NCBI GenBank assembly: GCA_017467185.1
Contig: JAFTSS010000028.1
Location: forward strand, 1-64,000
Source: Paludibacteraceae bacterium
GTDB lineage: Bacteria > Bacteroidota > Bacteroidia > Bacteroidales > Paludibacteraceae
Direction of reading: 5' to 3'
Length of the DNA: 64,000 bases
Shown: one piece after another, positions 46,622 through 55,458 of the stretch
Position numbering within the stretch: the first letter of the stretch is position 1
Layout: every line of letters starts with the position of its first letter
Notes under the pieces: model-generated
What the model was told of the DNA's origin: nothing
The model's input: only the letters and a program-made list of their open reading frames with translations
Database searches by the model: none
Translations under genes and position numbers: made by a program

Positions 46622-47386
46622 ATGGACAAACTAAAGTACATCATTATCGTATTGGTAATAGCCGTATTGGCTTATTTCCTACTTAAAAAGCCATCAGCCG
46701 AAGAACAAGCTGAGGCTAACAAAGATAACGCTGAAGCTAATCGAGTAAATGCAGAAGCCGAAGCAAAGCGAGCTCAAGCTAAAGCTCAAACAGCGATTAA
46801 CGACATCATCACTAACACCGAAATTTCTGACGAGGAAAAAGAAAAACAATTGGCTTTGCAGAAAAAAGCAATGGAGGATGCTGCTCGGATGGAGGAACAA
46901 CTTAAGTACGAGCAAGAACAAAAGACGATTAAAAGCAATTACGATACAGCTCTTGCACAATATAACGCTTTGACTCCAGACCAGAAATGGGAAAAACAAG
47001 ATAATACCCTAAAAACTCAGATTGATACAGCTGTAACAAAACTGTATAAAGACATGAAAGGTGGCAATTATCACGATGCCTCAATTTGGGATAATCTTAC
47101 AGCTAATTTCACTCACTATCCAGCAAAAATGTTCCTTTTCGGATTGCGTTATGCAAAACAAGATAGCAACACATTGTTGCCTCGTATGAACAAACAAAAG
47201 TGGCATTTGATTAAACCAGCTTACTGTAGTAAGAACGGCAAGGTTTATAATGCCATGAAGACCAAAGTAGATGACTTTTACAAAGCCTATTCAGATGTAA
47301 AAGACAATCCGTCTGTGCTAAACAAAAAAGCAGGCGATGTTATTCCTGGTTATACAGGACAGATGCCTGATGCCTACAAAAAGTAA
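46622..47386 (+). CDS. N-anchored coiled-coil virion-type protein
   Basis: 254 aa: N-terminal span (5-20), an Ala/Glu/Lys coiled coil to about residue 110, then a globular aromatic-rich C-terminal part. It resembles injection or membrane-scaffold proteins only in layout. Unknown family. Confidence 0.55.
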   Translation: MDKLKYIIIVLVIAVLAYFLLKKPSAEEQAEANKDNAEANRVNAEAEAKRAQAKAQTAINDIITNTEISDEEKEKQLALQKKAMEDAARMEEQLKYEQEQKTIKSNYDTALAQYNALTPDQKWEKQDNTLKTQIDTAVTKLYKDMKGGNYHDASIWDNLTANFTHYPAKMFLFGLRYAKQDSNTLLPRMNKQKWHLIKPAYCSKNGKVYNAMKTKVDDFYKAYSDVKDNPSVLNKKAGDVIPGYTGQMPDAYKK

Positions 47387-47455
47387 CAGGGAACAAGGAT
47401 TCTTTACACGCTATTAAAACTCTAAAAAATAATACTGAATAGTAGTCTCGCTGTA

Positions 47456-47482
47456 CAGACGCAATATATTGCGTCTTTACTA
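47456..47482. repeat. GACGCAATAT palindrome in the element
   Basis: CAGACGCAATATATTGCGTC, the host repeat family, in the gap before the 84-aa gene; a second copy lies at 47957-47983. Confidence 0.75.
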
Positions 47483-47507
47483 CTCGCTACTAAAAATCTA
47501 AAAAAAG

Positions 47508-47762
47508 ATGACAAAACGTGAATTTCTCGAACAAAAACGCTTGACCGATCCTGTGTGGTATGCTCAGCATGTAGGTTTTAATGCCAATGGCGAACTCGTT
47601 GACCCATCACAACAACCAGCACCAGCGCAAGAACCAGCTCAACCTTGTGATTGTTCTGATAAAATCATCAATTGGGCAGAGCGATACTTCAAAGTTGGAG
47701 TATTAGCTTGTTTGGCTGTAATAGCAATTACGGCTGTAGTATTAATCTCAAAACATAAATGA
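47508..47762 (+). CDS. C-anchored small membrane protein
   Basis: 84 aa: polar N-terminus with WYAQHVGF, a Pro/Ala/Gln linker, a CDC pair and a C-terminal span (about 61-79). Unknown family. Confidence 0.55.
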   Translation: MTKREFLEQKRLTDPVWYAQHVGFNANGELVDPSQQPAPAQEPAQPCDCSDKIINWAERYFKVGVLACLAVIAITAVVLISKHK

Positions 47763-47764
47763 TT

Positions 47765-47905
47765 ATGAACGAAACAAATACACTTGGTGGAGTTGATGTA
47801 AATATCAAAATTCCGACTCATAGCGCATTGAATCTTGCGCTTGGGCTTTGCATACCAATGGTGGTGTGTGTCTTGTTACTAATCTTTTACAACAAAATTA
47901 AATAA
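47765..47905 (+). CDS. 46-aa C-anchored membrane protein
   Basis: A short open frame beginning MNETNTLGG with a hydrophobic C-terminal span (about 22-42). It starts three bases after the previous stop, in the same operon. Confidence 0.5.
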   Translation: MNETNTLGGVDVNIKIPTHSALNLALGLCIPMVVCVLLLIFYNKIK

Positions 47906-48007
47906 CAAAGTACAAAGTAACAAGTAGAAAGAACTGAAAAACAGTCTCGCTGTACAGACGCAATATATTGCGTCTCTACTACTCGTTACTAAAAATCTAA
48001 AAGAAGT

Positions 48008-48370
48008 ATGAAACAAAAAACTAAAATCTTTATCATTGTAGGTGTCGGACTGGTAGTTGCAGCACTATTGGTCTATTTCCTATTCTTTTTTGGGGAAAGC
48101 AAAGATGTAGCCGACGCTGATAATAGCGTAGGTGGTAAATACACAGACGATCGTTTTCCTTTGAAACGTAATTCTGGAGGAGCAAATGTTAGAGCATTGC
48201 AAACTTACCTAAATCCATTGTTGGAGCCAAATGGCAGTAAAAAGCTTGTTGTTGATGGTAAATTCGGACCAAAAACAGAAGCAGCTTGTGAACTTATTTT
48301 TGGTGAGAAAATTTGTACCGAGGCAAATTTTAATAACATTAAAGCTCTTGCGGCATCGGCATCAAAATGA
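48008..48370 (+). CDS. N-anchored peptidoglycan-binding-like protein
   Basis: 120 aa: span at residues 7-28, then a PG_binding_1-like unit (FPLKRNSGGANVRALQTYLN..VVDGKFGPKTEAA, residues 53-98). Could hold the virion or lysis complex to the cell wall. Confidence 0.6.
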   Translation: MKQKTKIFIIVGVGLVVAALLVYFLFFFGESKDVADADNSVGGKYTDDRFPLKRNSGGANVRALQTYLNPLLEPNGSKKLVVDGKFGPKTEAACELIFGEKICTEANFNNIKALAASASK

Positions 48371-48654
48371 CAACACTTGAAATCATATTATCAGTGGTAA
48401 CAGTGATTTGCTCAACTGGCAATATAGCTCAGTTTGTCTCTTTGCGAGCAATTCGCAAAGAGGCAACAGCCAATGCGTCGAAAGCAACAGCTTCTGCTTT
48501 AGGAGAGTTAGACAATGTACTATATAAACGTATTGTAAAACTCGACGAGCGAGTGTCGGCACTTGAGGAACTTGCTTGTTATCGTAGTGATTGCGATCGC
48601 AGATATAATCTTATTACAGTTCCATTGAAACATACAACAAAAACAAAAAAATGA
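48367..48654 (+). CDS. small membrane protein
   Basis: 95 aa: N-terminal hydrophobic segment, then a helical tail with an Ala-rich region and a C-terminal Cys/Arg cluster. Could be a holin-like or virion protein; undecided. Confidence 0.5.
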   Translation: MTTLEIILSVVTVICSTGNIAQFVSLRAIRKEATANASKATASALGELDNVLYKRIVKLDERVSALEELACYRSDCDRRYNLITVPLKHTTKTKK

Positions 48655-49082
48655 AGACATCTCTTAAAACAACAGTAATAACCATAAGCATTATAGTTGT
48701 GATACTTATTGCATTAATCATAACGCTTTACTTCGTGGGCCGTAAACAAGGCAAGAAAGTAGCCACAGAAGGCAATCGAGGCAAATTACCTCAAGAAACA
48801 GATTGGGGGCAGACACTCACGGAGGTAGAGAACTCTGACATTAAGCGTTTGACTTTGGCAATATATGACGATTTGAAAGGATGGAACATTTGGGGACATA
48901 ACAGGTCGGTCTATGAAGAATATTTATTAGCAGATGACAGAACATTTGTAGGGGTAGCAAATTATTTCGCTGACCAATATGGTGAAAATCTAGCCAAATG
49001 GATAGACGATGACAAGTTTACTTTCAGCGGAATAACAGATGCAATTTTGGAACGATTGGCTAAACATGGTATAACAGCATAA
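48651..49082 (+). CDS. N-anchored membrane protein
   Basis: 143 aa: strong span at residues 7-29, then a soluble acidic domain with WGHNR. The domain resembles small annexin-like repeats (LKGWNIWGHN..YEEYL) in composition only. Unknown function. Confidence 0.5.
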   Translation: MKTSLKTTVITISIIVVILIALIITLYFVGRKQGKKVATEGNRGKLPQETDWGQTLTEVENSDIKRLTLAIYDDLKGWNIWGHNRSVYEEYLLADDRTFVGVANYFADQYGENLAKWIDDDKFTFSGITDAILERLAKHGITA

Positions 49083-49095
49083 AATTTTAATTACA

Positions 49096-49365
49096 ATGAC
49101 ACCGTTTTCATCAGAACTATTAACAGCAACAGCGTCGGCAGATCTTACTATCGATGCTGGTGATAATATATATTTGTGTTATTTGGATCGTAGTGCAAAA
49201 TTAGCACCAGGAGTACCAGCAGAAGAGCAACCAATATGGCGAATTATCCTTATAGAGAAAGTAACTATTGACGATACTACTCAATATCGACGTAAATACC
49301 CAAATGGTTTGCAAGGTTTTATGTTTGCTCCTTCTCAAGCATCAAGTTACACTTATAAATATTGA
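49096..49365 (+). CDS. small soluble virion-type protein
   Basis: 89 aa, beta-rich, no membrane span, ahead of the fibre genes. Possibly a vertex or adaptor protein; unproven. Confidence 0.45.
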   Translation: MTPFSSELLTATASADLTIDAGDNIYLCYLDRSAKLAPGVPAEEQPIWRIILIEKVTIDDTTQYRRKYPNGLQGFMFAPSQASSYTYKY

Positions 49366-49371
49366 TAATTT

Positions 49372-50151
49372 ATGGCGACAAAATTTGACTCAATATTAGG
49401 ACGGTTACGCGAATCGGATGATGCTAGCACGTCGAATGCGCATGATGTCAATTATACAGGCAGTACAGCATCGGAACATGGAGTAAAGAATGTAGGTGCA
49501 GCACTCGATAAACTACTCAATAAAGTTTATTATAGTGCTGTAAGTATATCGTCGTTTACAGGCGGTGGCACTTATGAGGTGGGCACTGCTATTTCGGGTG
49601 TAAGTTTTTCGTGGGTATTAAATAAAAATCCTCTATCAATTGCAATCAAACAGGGCTCGAACATTGTTGTAGATGATTTAGCTGTAGATAGTCGTAGTTG
49701 TACATATACTCCAGCAACTGCAATTAAAAGCAATACAACATTCACATTGGCATGTGGTGATGTAACTGATGCAGGAACTGCAACGACAAGAACCGCATCA
49801 ACGACATTGTCGTTTTTATATAAAGTTTTTTTTAACACAATTACAGGTAGAACACCATCAACGCAAAGCGAAATACAAGCAATGGGCGTTGGGGGTGACA
49901 CAGCAAAAATACATTGGAGCAATTCTAAAACAATAACCCGTGCTTTTAAGGGTAAGAAATTCTGCATTGCATTGCCATCTTCAATGAAGATAAGCAAGGC
50001 AGTAACAAGTAACAATGAAACTATCACCTCTAAATTCGTAGCAGGAGAGGAGATTGATTACACAATTGGCACTACAACAACAAAATACAAGGTGCACACT
50101 TTCGAGGTGGCAGTAGAAATGGATGTAACATTAACAATAACATTAGTATAA
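49372..50151 (+). CDS. fibre/spike protein 1
   Basis: 259 aa. After a helical N-terminus, immunoglobulin-like beta repeats (GGGTYEVGTAISGVSFSW and the Thr-rich region) of the kind found in Bacteroidetes phage fibres. Overlaps the next gene by one base. Confidence 0.6.
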   Translation: MATKFDSILGRLRESDDASTSNAHDVNYTGSTASEHGVKNVGAALDKLLNKVYYSAVSISSFTGGGTYEVGTAISGVSFSWVLNKNPLSIAIKQGSNIVVDDLAVDSRSCTYTPATAIKSNTTFTLACGDVTDAGTATTRTASTTLSFLYKVFFNTITGRTPSTQSEIQAMGVGGDTAKIHWSNSKTITRAFKGKKFCIALPSSMKISKAVTSNNETITSKFVAGEEIDYTIGTTTTKYKVHTFEVAVEMDVTLTITLV

Positions 50152-51362
50152 TGGCATTTGACATATCACAAAACGTAAAAATAGTAAATCCAACAGCTAA
50201 CGTGGATTACTATTATGGTACATACGCAAGCATAGCTGAGGCGTGTGCTTCAGTGCCGTCTGAGATTCGCGTAAAAGGCAAAACTGTTGGTATATTGACC
50301 AACAATGGAGTAGTGGAGTATTGGTGGAAAAATGGGATTGAAGATGAAGATTTGGTGCCTAAAAACGAATTAACAAACAAGATTATTCACGTAGTGGATG
50401 ATAATGACATAGAGGACTTTTGGTTTGAATATAAAGACGGAGAAGGAAATATATTAGACGATATGTGCAATAAAATAAAAAATCTCAAAACGGGAGATTT
50501 ATTCATGTGGAATAGCCCTAATTCGAGATTTTACTACGTGCACATGTATCCAAGTGATATGGGTTGTGAACTTATACCATATTGCGTGTATAAAATATTA
50601 GGTCCAGAGGATTACAAAACGAACAAAATAAAATTAATAGGTGATCTTCGTATAAACTTCGATAAATCTATTCTAGATACAAAAGATGCAGTAGAAGAGG
50701 TTTCATCTCGAATAGTCAAATTGTTAGCTTCACGTGAAGGAGAATATGATTGGGACGACGATATGACAGGTAAACTCAATGGCGTGCGTGTAGTCGTTAC
50801 AAAAGATACAAGCAATCAAAAAGGTTATACTTGTAAATTTATTCTCAGTTATCCTTTGTATTTTGAGACAAGCGCAGACGAATATAAAGCAATTTTTGGT
50901 TCGGATGGTTTCGTTGATCCAGGCGCAATTCGTGTCGCCACACCGTCATCTAGTGGACTTATGTCATCGACAGACAAATCGAAACTCGACAATATACCAG
51001 AAGGCGGTTCAAATCTCGCACATGAATGGATTGGTACGGCATTAAAAGTTACATCTTCAAATGGAACTTCCACTTCGTTAGACCTTAAAGGCGACCCAGG
51101 CGATATAGACATGGTTGATACATTTGATTTTTCGTCTCTTCGTGTCATGGGCGGACAACCAGAAATGTTATTTGCCGCAGGAACACCACAAGATGGATTA
51201 GTGCCTACCAATTGGCGACAATATGCCGATGGAGGCTTTGATTGGAATGGAACACCATCGATGTTAGGACAAAGATATATTGATACATCCGTAAGTCAAG
51301 ACGGTTTATACGTCGCAGTACCAGATGGAGAATATTCACTTAAATGGCAAAAAATATCATAG
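50151..51362 (+). CDS. fibre/spike protein 2
   Basis: 403 aa. Contains the phage-fibre phrase ATPSSSGLMSSTDKSKLDNI near residue 265 and a GDPGD collagen-like turn near 320, then a C-terminal beta domain. Probably a receptor-binding stalk. Confidence 0.65.
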   Translation: MAFDISQNVKIVNPTANVDYYYGTYASIAEACASVPSEIRVKGKTVGILTNNGVVEYWWKNGIEDEDLVPKNELTNKIIHVVDDNDIEDFWFEYKDGEGNILDDMCNKIKNLKTGDLFMWNSPNSRFYYVHMYPSDMGCELIPYCVYKILGPEDYKTNKIKLIGDLRINFDKSILDTKDAVEEVSSRIVKLLASREGEYDWDDDMTGKLNGVRVVVTKDTSNQKGYTCKFILSYPLYFETSADEYKAIFGSDGFVDPGAIRVATPSSSGLMSSTDKSKLDNIPEGGSNLAHEWIGTALKVTSSNGTSTSLDLKGDPGDIDMVDTFDFSSLRVMGGQPEMLFAAGTPQDGLVPTNWRQYADGGFDWNGTPSMLGQRYIDTSVSQDGLYVAVPDGEYSLKWQKIS

Positions 51363-51365
51363 TAT

Positions 51366-52637
51366 ATGGCAACAATAATAAGCAGACCAAAACGTGGCGA
51401 TATAGTAACAAGACGAATCGCCGACAAAACACCAGTTTATTTTCAGTTAGAAGGATTTATTCTTGAAGATATAGACACTACAATTTACGAAATTGTAGGT
51501 GTTGTAGCAGGAATTATCGACAATCAAGTTCTTGTGTGTTATAAATCGCAATCGGGAGGTTTGAAATGGACTGAACGTTGCGAGTGGACGCTGGGTGGAT
51601 ATACACTTGATGGCACAGCAAGGGTAGGAAAACTTAAATTGCGTCGAGACACAGCAGGAACTATTGATAAATTTGGTGATGTGGAATTTCCCTATTCAGC
51701 AACAACAGAACAAGAGTTGTGTGATGCAATCAACGCAGTTTTTGTAGCAGACGAAGTATTGGCTGAGCGTGATTTTTATGCCTATACAGTTGATGGGGTA
51801 GTGCATATCTCTTGCGCATGGAGCATTTATAACGACTTCGGATATTCAAAAGGAAAAACAGCTAGCGAAAATGCAGATGGGTTTACTCTTACGCTAAAAG
51901 TCCTAGATGGAGTGAGCTATAGTTCTCGAATGCGCCACGCAAATGGAGCGCCTACTGGCGAAGGTTGTATTTCTAACATAGAGAGAGCAAAAGTCTTTTT
52001 CTTGAACGACAATACAAATGAAACTTATAATCCAACAACAGAAACAACAGCAAGACGAACCTATCCGTTATGCCTTCCTGCATATTTAGGTAAATCGCCA
52101 TCACGATTAAACGCAGATGGCTCGCAGAATGATTATTGCGCGAAACTCAGAGAAAAATATGGAGAGGGAGAAGATGGGTGGTTGAATTTTTTACGTTCAT
52201 TATTCCCTGTTATACCTTGTGATAATGGAGTGATGGGTGTAAAAGACGGTAAACGCAGAACAGCATCACTTGCTGTACGTCGATATAGCTCTAATAAAGT
52301 CAGTGATGGCATATTATGCCCAGCGGCTAATTATGCGTATTCTATTACAACGAATACAATTGATATAGGTGAATTTTGGATGCCGACGCTTAGAGAGTTG
52401 TATATGCTAATTAAAGATGTACACTATGGTACTAACAGCAACAGAGAAGCCGATATTCTTAACAAAGGATTAAAAGCTATATCAGCAACAGCTCTCTCTA
52501 ACAGTGCCGACTTGTGGTCGTGCGTGCGTTGCAGCAGTAACGTCGCGTGGTACGCCGTCGGTAGCGCAGGGTTCTTCGGCAACTACAACATGTTTAGCGC
52601 GTTCGCTGTTCGCCCTGTCTCGCTCTATTCTTTGTAA
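51366..52637 (+). CDS. DGR variable protein (receptor-binding spike)
   Basis: 423 aa. The C-terminal half (from about residue 235) has the C-type-lectin/formylglycine-type signature of DGR targets: WMPTLREL near residue 339, then LWSCVR, AWYA and AVRPVS near the end. Residues 379-404 are encoded by the variable repeat. Compared with the template, residues 382, 389, 390, 393, 398, 400 and 401 are changed, all by adenine substitutions. N-terminal part unknown. Confidence 0.85.
   Translation: MATIISRPKRGDIVTRRIADKTPVYFQLEGFILEDIDTTIYEIVGVVAGIIDNQVLVCYKSQSGGLKWTERCEWTLGGYTLDGTARVGKLKLRRDTAGTIDKFGDVEFPYSATTEQELCDAINAVFVADEVLAERDFYAYTVDGVVHISCAWSIYNDFGYSKGKTASENADGFTLTLKVLDGVSYSSRMRHANGAPTGEGCISNIERAKVFFLNDNTNETYNPTTETTARRTYPLCLPAYLGKSPSRLNADGSQNDYCAKLREKYGEGEDGWLNFLRSLFPVIPCDNGVMGVKDGKRRTASLAVRRYSSNKVSDGILCPAANYAYSITTNTIDIGEFWMPTLRELYMLIKDVHYGTNSNREADILNKGLKAISATALSNSADLWSCVRCSSNVAWYAVGSAGFFGNYNMFSAFAVRPVSLYSL
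52500..52577 (+). repeat. DGR variable repeat (VR)
   Basis: 78 bases aligned without gaps to 53216-53293. Nine differences, seven A to G and two A to T (template to variable), none at the 58 non-adenine positions. The first nine and last nine or more bases are identical. Confidence 0.93.
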
Positions 52638-52669
52638 TGAGCACAGCGAATATTAATCTTATAATTATT

Positions 52670-52697
52670 CCGTCTCCCTATTTAAGAAGGGAGACGG
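52670..52697. other. hairpin downstream of VR
   Basis: A perfect 10-bp stem CCGTCTCCCT/AGGGAGACGG with an 8-base loop, 33 bases after the stop codon and not followed by Ts. A cruciform at this place helps target recognition in the Bordetella phage DGR; a weak terminator is the alternative. Confidence 0.6.
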
Positions 52698-52721
52698 AGG
52701 AATATAAATAGAAAATAAATT

Positions 52722-53144
52722 ATGACGCTCAATGAATCGACAATTTATATAAAACTAAAGAAGCTACGCAAAAAGTTATATCACGCTCAATTTTTAATGG
52801 ACAAATCGGTTCGTGTAGTACACGGCGTTCGTTTGTTGGAAAAATGCGCTGAAACTATCGAAAATTTTGTAATGTCTTTTGAATTGAAAGAAAATAAATT
52901 GCATTATGCAATGCTTGCTATTGCAAAATTTGCAGTTTTACGTACAGATCTTGAGTTTGTAAACGATGAAAATTTGATTCATTACACAAAGAATAAAAAC
53001 ATTTCAAATGACGAGCACGAAAAATGGGTCTCTAGCAAGCAAATAGAACTCTTTATTTTGGTCGCCGAAATTGATGATGAAATGAATAAGTGGAAGGAAA
53101 ATCTCGCAAAAAGAAGAGAAATTATTATCGACAAAAAGATATGA
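52722..53144 (+). CDS. avd: Avd-like accessory protein of the DGR
   Basis: 140 aa, all-helical, basic, between VR and TR where avd normally lies. It has the four-helix-bundle pattern (VHGVRLLEKCAETIENF, LHYAMLAIAKFAVLRTDL) of Avd/IVP23S-fold proteins, which bind the reverse transcriptase and template RNA. Identity is inferred from fold pattern and position. Confidence 0.7.
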   Translation: MTLNESTIYIKLKKLRKKLYHAQFLMDKSVRVVHGVRLLEKCAETIENFVMSFELKENKLHYAMLAIAKFAVLRTDLEFVNDENLIHYTKNKNISNDEHEKWVSSKQIELFILVAEIDDEMNKWKENLAKRREIIIDKKI

Positions 53145-53215
53145 GATAATGGTAGTTTTTCAAGAATAGAGGAGCGTCGCTATCATTTATAGTAACAATC
53201 AACCAGACGCTTTAC

Positions 53216-53293
53216 AACAGTGCCAACTTGTGGTCGTGCGTGCGTTACAACAGTAACAACGCGTGGTACGCCAACGGTAACACAGGGTTCTTC
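53216..53293 (+). repeat. DGR template repeat (TR)
   Basis: 78 bases with AAC-rich codons at the positions that vary in VR. It lies in a 273-base gap with no gene (53145-53417). The VR and TR diverge completely after the shared GGGTTCTTC. Confidence 0.92.
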
Positions 53294-53417
53294 ATATCTC
53301 CTCGATGGAGCAAATACGTATCATTCAATCAAAGCCGATTGTGTTTCGTCGCCAATCCAGGATATTCCGTCAACGAACAAACCGCACAAAAATACAAACT
53401 AATTAAATACAAACAAC

Positions 53418-53663
53418 ATGACACAAGAAGAAAAAGAACTCAGACTACAACACCTCAACGAACAACAATTCAAACTCAAAAAAGAGATTGAACGAGGCGA
53501 CGAACATGCTATTAAGTGTATCAAATTCGGCTATATCTATAGCGAACGCTATCCGCAAGAATACGAAGATTATATCGTAGCACTCAAAGCATATAATGAT
53601 AATGAGGCGGAAATTCAAGAACTTCAAACCATCGAAATAGACGATCATTATGAACAATTCTAA
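53418..53663 (+). CDS. 81-aa protein of unknown function
   Basis: Acidic, helical, no signal or span. It occupies the place after TR where a DGR reverse transcriptase would be expected, but is far too short and has no RT motif. Overlaps the endopeptidase gene. Confidence 0.5.
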   Translation: MTQEEKELRLQHLNEQQFKLKKEIERGDEHAIKCIKFGYIYSERYPQEYEDYIVALKAYNDNEAEIQELQTIEIDDHYEQF

Positions 53664-54153
53664 ACAAAACATTCTAATTGCCTCTATTTCTATAGGTATG
53701 CTTCTTATTGCTATTATTGTCACATTTTTAATAAGAAAATTTATGTACAAATCATTTCTAATCAACCCAACAGCGAAAAAATATCGCATCACCTCTCCAT
53801 TTGGTCGTCGCCAATCCCCAACAACAGGAGCCTCTACCAATCACAACGGCATCGATATCGCTACACCTATGCGAACTCCTATCCTTGCTCCAGCCGATGG
53901 TAGTATTGGCTACGTTGTTACCAACGATGCTGGCGGATTGCAAGTGGCTATCGACATCAAAGAGCACGACCTTCGCATTGGTTTTGCTCACCTCGACGAA
54001 GCTATTGTTCGTAATGGTCAATTGGTTCGCAAAGGCGATATAATTGCTTACACAGGCAACAGTGGACGCTCAACAGGTCCACACCTACACCTTACAGTCA
54101 AAAACTCATTTGGCATGCAGGATCCAACTAAATATTTTACATACACAACATGA
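53650..54153 (+). CDS. membrane-anchored M23 endopeptidase
   Basis: 167 aa: N-terminal span (residues about 9-30), then a lysostaphin-type M23 domain with SPFGRR, HNGID near residue 59 and GPHLHL near residue 147 (zinc ligands). Cuts peptidoglycan cross-bridges during lysis or entry. Confidence 0.85.
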   Translation: MNNSKQNILIASISIGMLLIAIIVTFLIRKFMYKSFLINPTAKKYRITSPFGRRQSPTTGASTNHNGIDIATPMRTPILAPADGSIGYVVTNDAGGLQVAIDIKEHDLRIGFAHLDEAIVRNGQLVRKGDIIAYTGNSGRSTGPHLHLTVKNSFGMQDPTKYFTYTT

Positions 54154-54737
54154 AAAGATTAACAACGCTCCTACTCTTAATAATCACACTCTCGGCTTGC
54201 TCACCACAGCTCCGTCTCAATCGGCTCATCAATCGTCACCCTGAGCTCAAAGTCGCAAACCACAACCACATCATCCACGACACCATCACACTACCACACC
54301 TCACAACACAAACACCCATCGCACTTACCGACCTACAATATCTCGCACTAGCAGCACCCCTGCCTCTTACCGAGGAGAATTTTTGCGATAAGCGAGAACA
54401 ACGAAGTTCACTTCAGTTGTCGAGCGAAGCAAAAATCTTGAGCGAAGCGAAAAAAGCTACCAACAATCCAAGCATCCCTATCGAGGCAGGCTGCGCTGCT
54501 TTATCTATCGAACCACACCCATCCAGTCGCGACAGCCTACTATTCACCCTACAACAACTACCCGAAATCATCGCCCTTTGTGATACCGTAGAAGTCCCCA
54601 ACATCATAGTAACCGAAGTCCCAGCTCAGCCCACCGCATGGCAACAGTTCTGCCACTGGTCAGGCATCATCACCTGGCTCATCATCCTCTTCTACATCGT
54701 CCATCGAGCCGCCGAAGAATATTGCAAACGAAGATAA
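54150..54737 (+). CDS. unimolecular-spanin-like lipoprotein
   Basis: 195 aa. A lipoprotein signal with lipobox LSAC at the N-terminus and one C-terminal span (about 170-187) followed by Arg/Lys. This double anchoring is that of u-spanins, which fuse the two membranes at lysis. It overlaps the M23 gene. Residues about 78-101 derive from a host-type repeat (AAAATCTTGAGCGAAGCG). Confidence 0.6.
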   Translation: MKRLTTLLLLIITLSACSPQLRLNRLINRHPELKVANHNHIIHDTITLPHLTTQTPIALTDLQYLALAAPLPLTEENFCDKREQRSSLQLSSEAKILSEAKKATNNPSIPIEAGCAALSIEPHPSSRDSLLFTLQQLPEIIALCDTVEVPNIIVTEVPAQPTAWQQFCHWSGIITWLIILFYIVHRAAEEYCKRR

Positions 54738-54770
54738 CCCATTTATTAATAACAAAAAAACATAACAATT

Positions 54771-55043
54771 ATGAGACTATTACAACCCAAAGCAGCTCTC
54801 CGTCCCAACGAAGAACGATTGCGCCATCCAAAAGAAAAGGCTTGCTCTTCAACCACCAAAACAACAAACACAAAAAAAGCTCTTCCGTATGAAAAAAACA
54901 GAAAAGCAGCAGCAACAGAATTGTATAACCTTGCCAAAGCCTACGAAAAAGTAACATACGAAACCATCTATCGCAAATGCTACTACTCATCACGCCAAAG
55001 CTGTTGGAAATACATCGGAAAAGCCCACGATTATAGTTATTAA
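54771..55043 (+). CDS. 90-aa basic protein
   Basis: Lys/Arg-rich N-terminal half, then a Tyr-rich helical end (YETIYRKCYYSSRQSCW). Not recognised; may bind nucleic acid. Confidence 0.5.
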   Translation: MRLLQPKAALRPNEERLRHPKEKACSSTTKTTNTKKALPYEKNRKAAATELYNLAKAYEKVTYETIYRKCYYSSRQSCWKYIGKAHDYSY

Positions 55044-55044
55044 T

Positions 55045-55458
55045 ATGAAAGTACCTACAGGCAATACAAAAGAGGATATAGAAGCTAGAAAGAAAATTAT
55101 TTCAGACTTCTATTATAAGTGGTATGAGGAGCATCCACATAAAAATGTTTATAACATAAATTTGAAGGATGATATAAACATTCGTTTTATTTCAGTAAAC
55201 GAAACATCTCGACACGCAGCTAAAACTTATCTGTCAACTTTGGCTGTTTTGCAATTAGATGCAATTCTCGCTACGGCAAAAAGATTTGGAGTCTCAAAAA
55301 AGCCTAAAAAAGGCGTGAAAAACCAAGAAGGCTTCTCTGAAATAATTGAAATGCGATGTAATCTTACAGGTATTGGCATTGTCAAACTTATAGTAGGTGT
55401 TAAGAAAACAAATAGAATGAAAGTTCAGTACTGTATAACTGTGTTACAAACAAAATAA
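55045..55458 (+). CDS. 137-aa protein, polyvalent-protein-like
   Basis: An N-terminal helical region, IRFISVNETSRHAAK near residue 48, and a C-terminal IGIVKLIVGVKK..VQYCITVL beta segment that recurs in Bacteroidetes phage effector proteins. I cannot assign a domain. Like two other ~137-aa genes here, it runs into a convergent non-coding unit. Confidence 0.5.
   Translation: MKVPTGNTKEDIEARKKIISDFYYKWYEEHPHKNVYNINLKDDINIRFISVNETSRHAAKTYLSTLAVLQLDAILATAKRFGVSKKPKKGVKNQEGFSEIIEMRCNLTGIGIVKLIVGVKKTNRMKVQYCITVLQTK

Noticed and set aside
53228..53491. An 87-aa protein across the template repeat
   Set aside because: It resembles the variable protein only within TR, overlaps the 81-aa gene in another frame, and TR regions are normally non-coding.
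51366..54153. A reverse transcriptase split or frameshifted near the template repeat
   Set aside because: All three frames on both strands between 52640 and 54153 lack RT-like segments; the space is taken by avd, TR, an 81-aa gene and the M23 gene.
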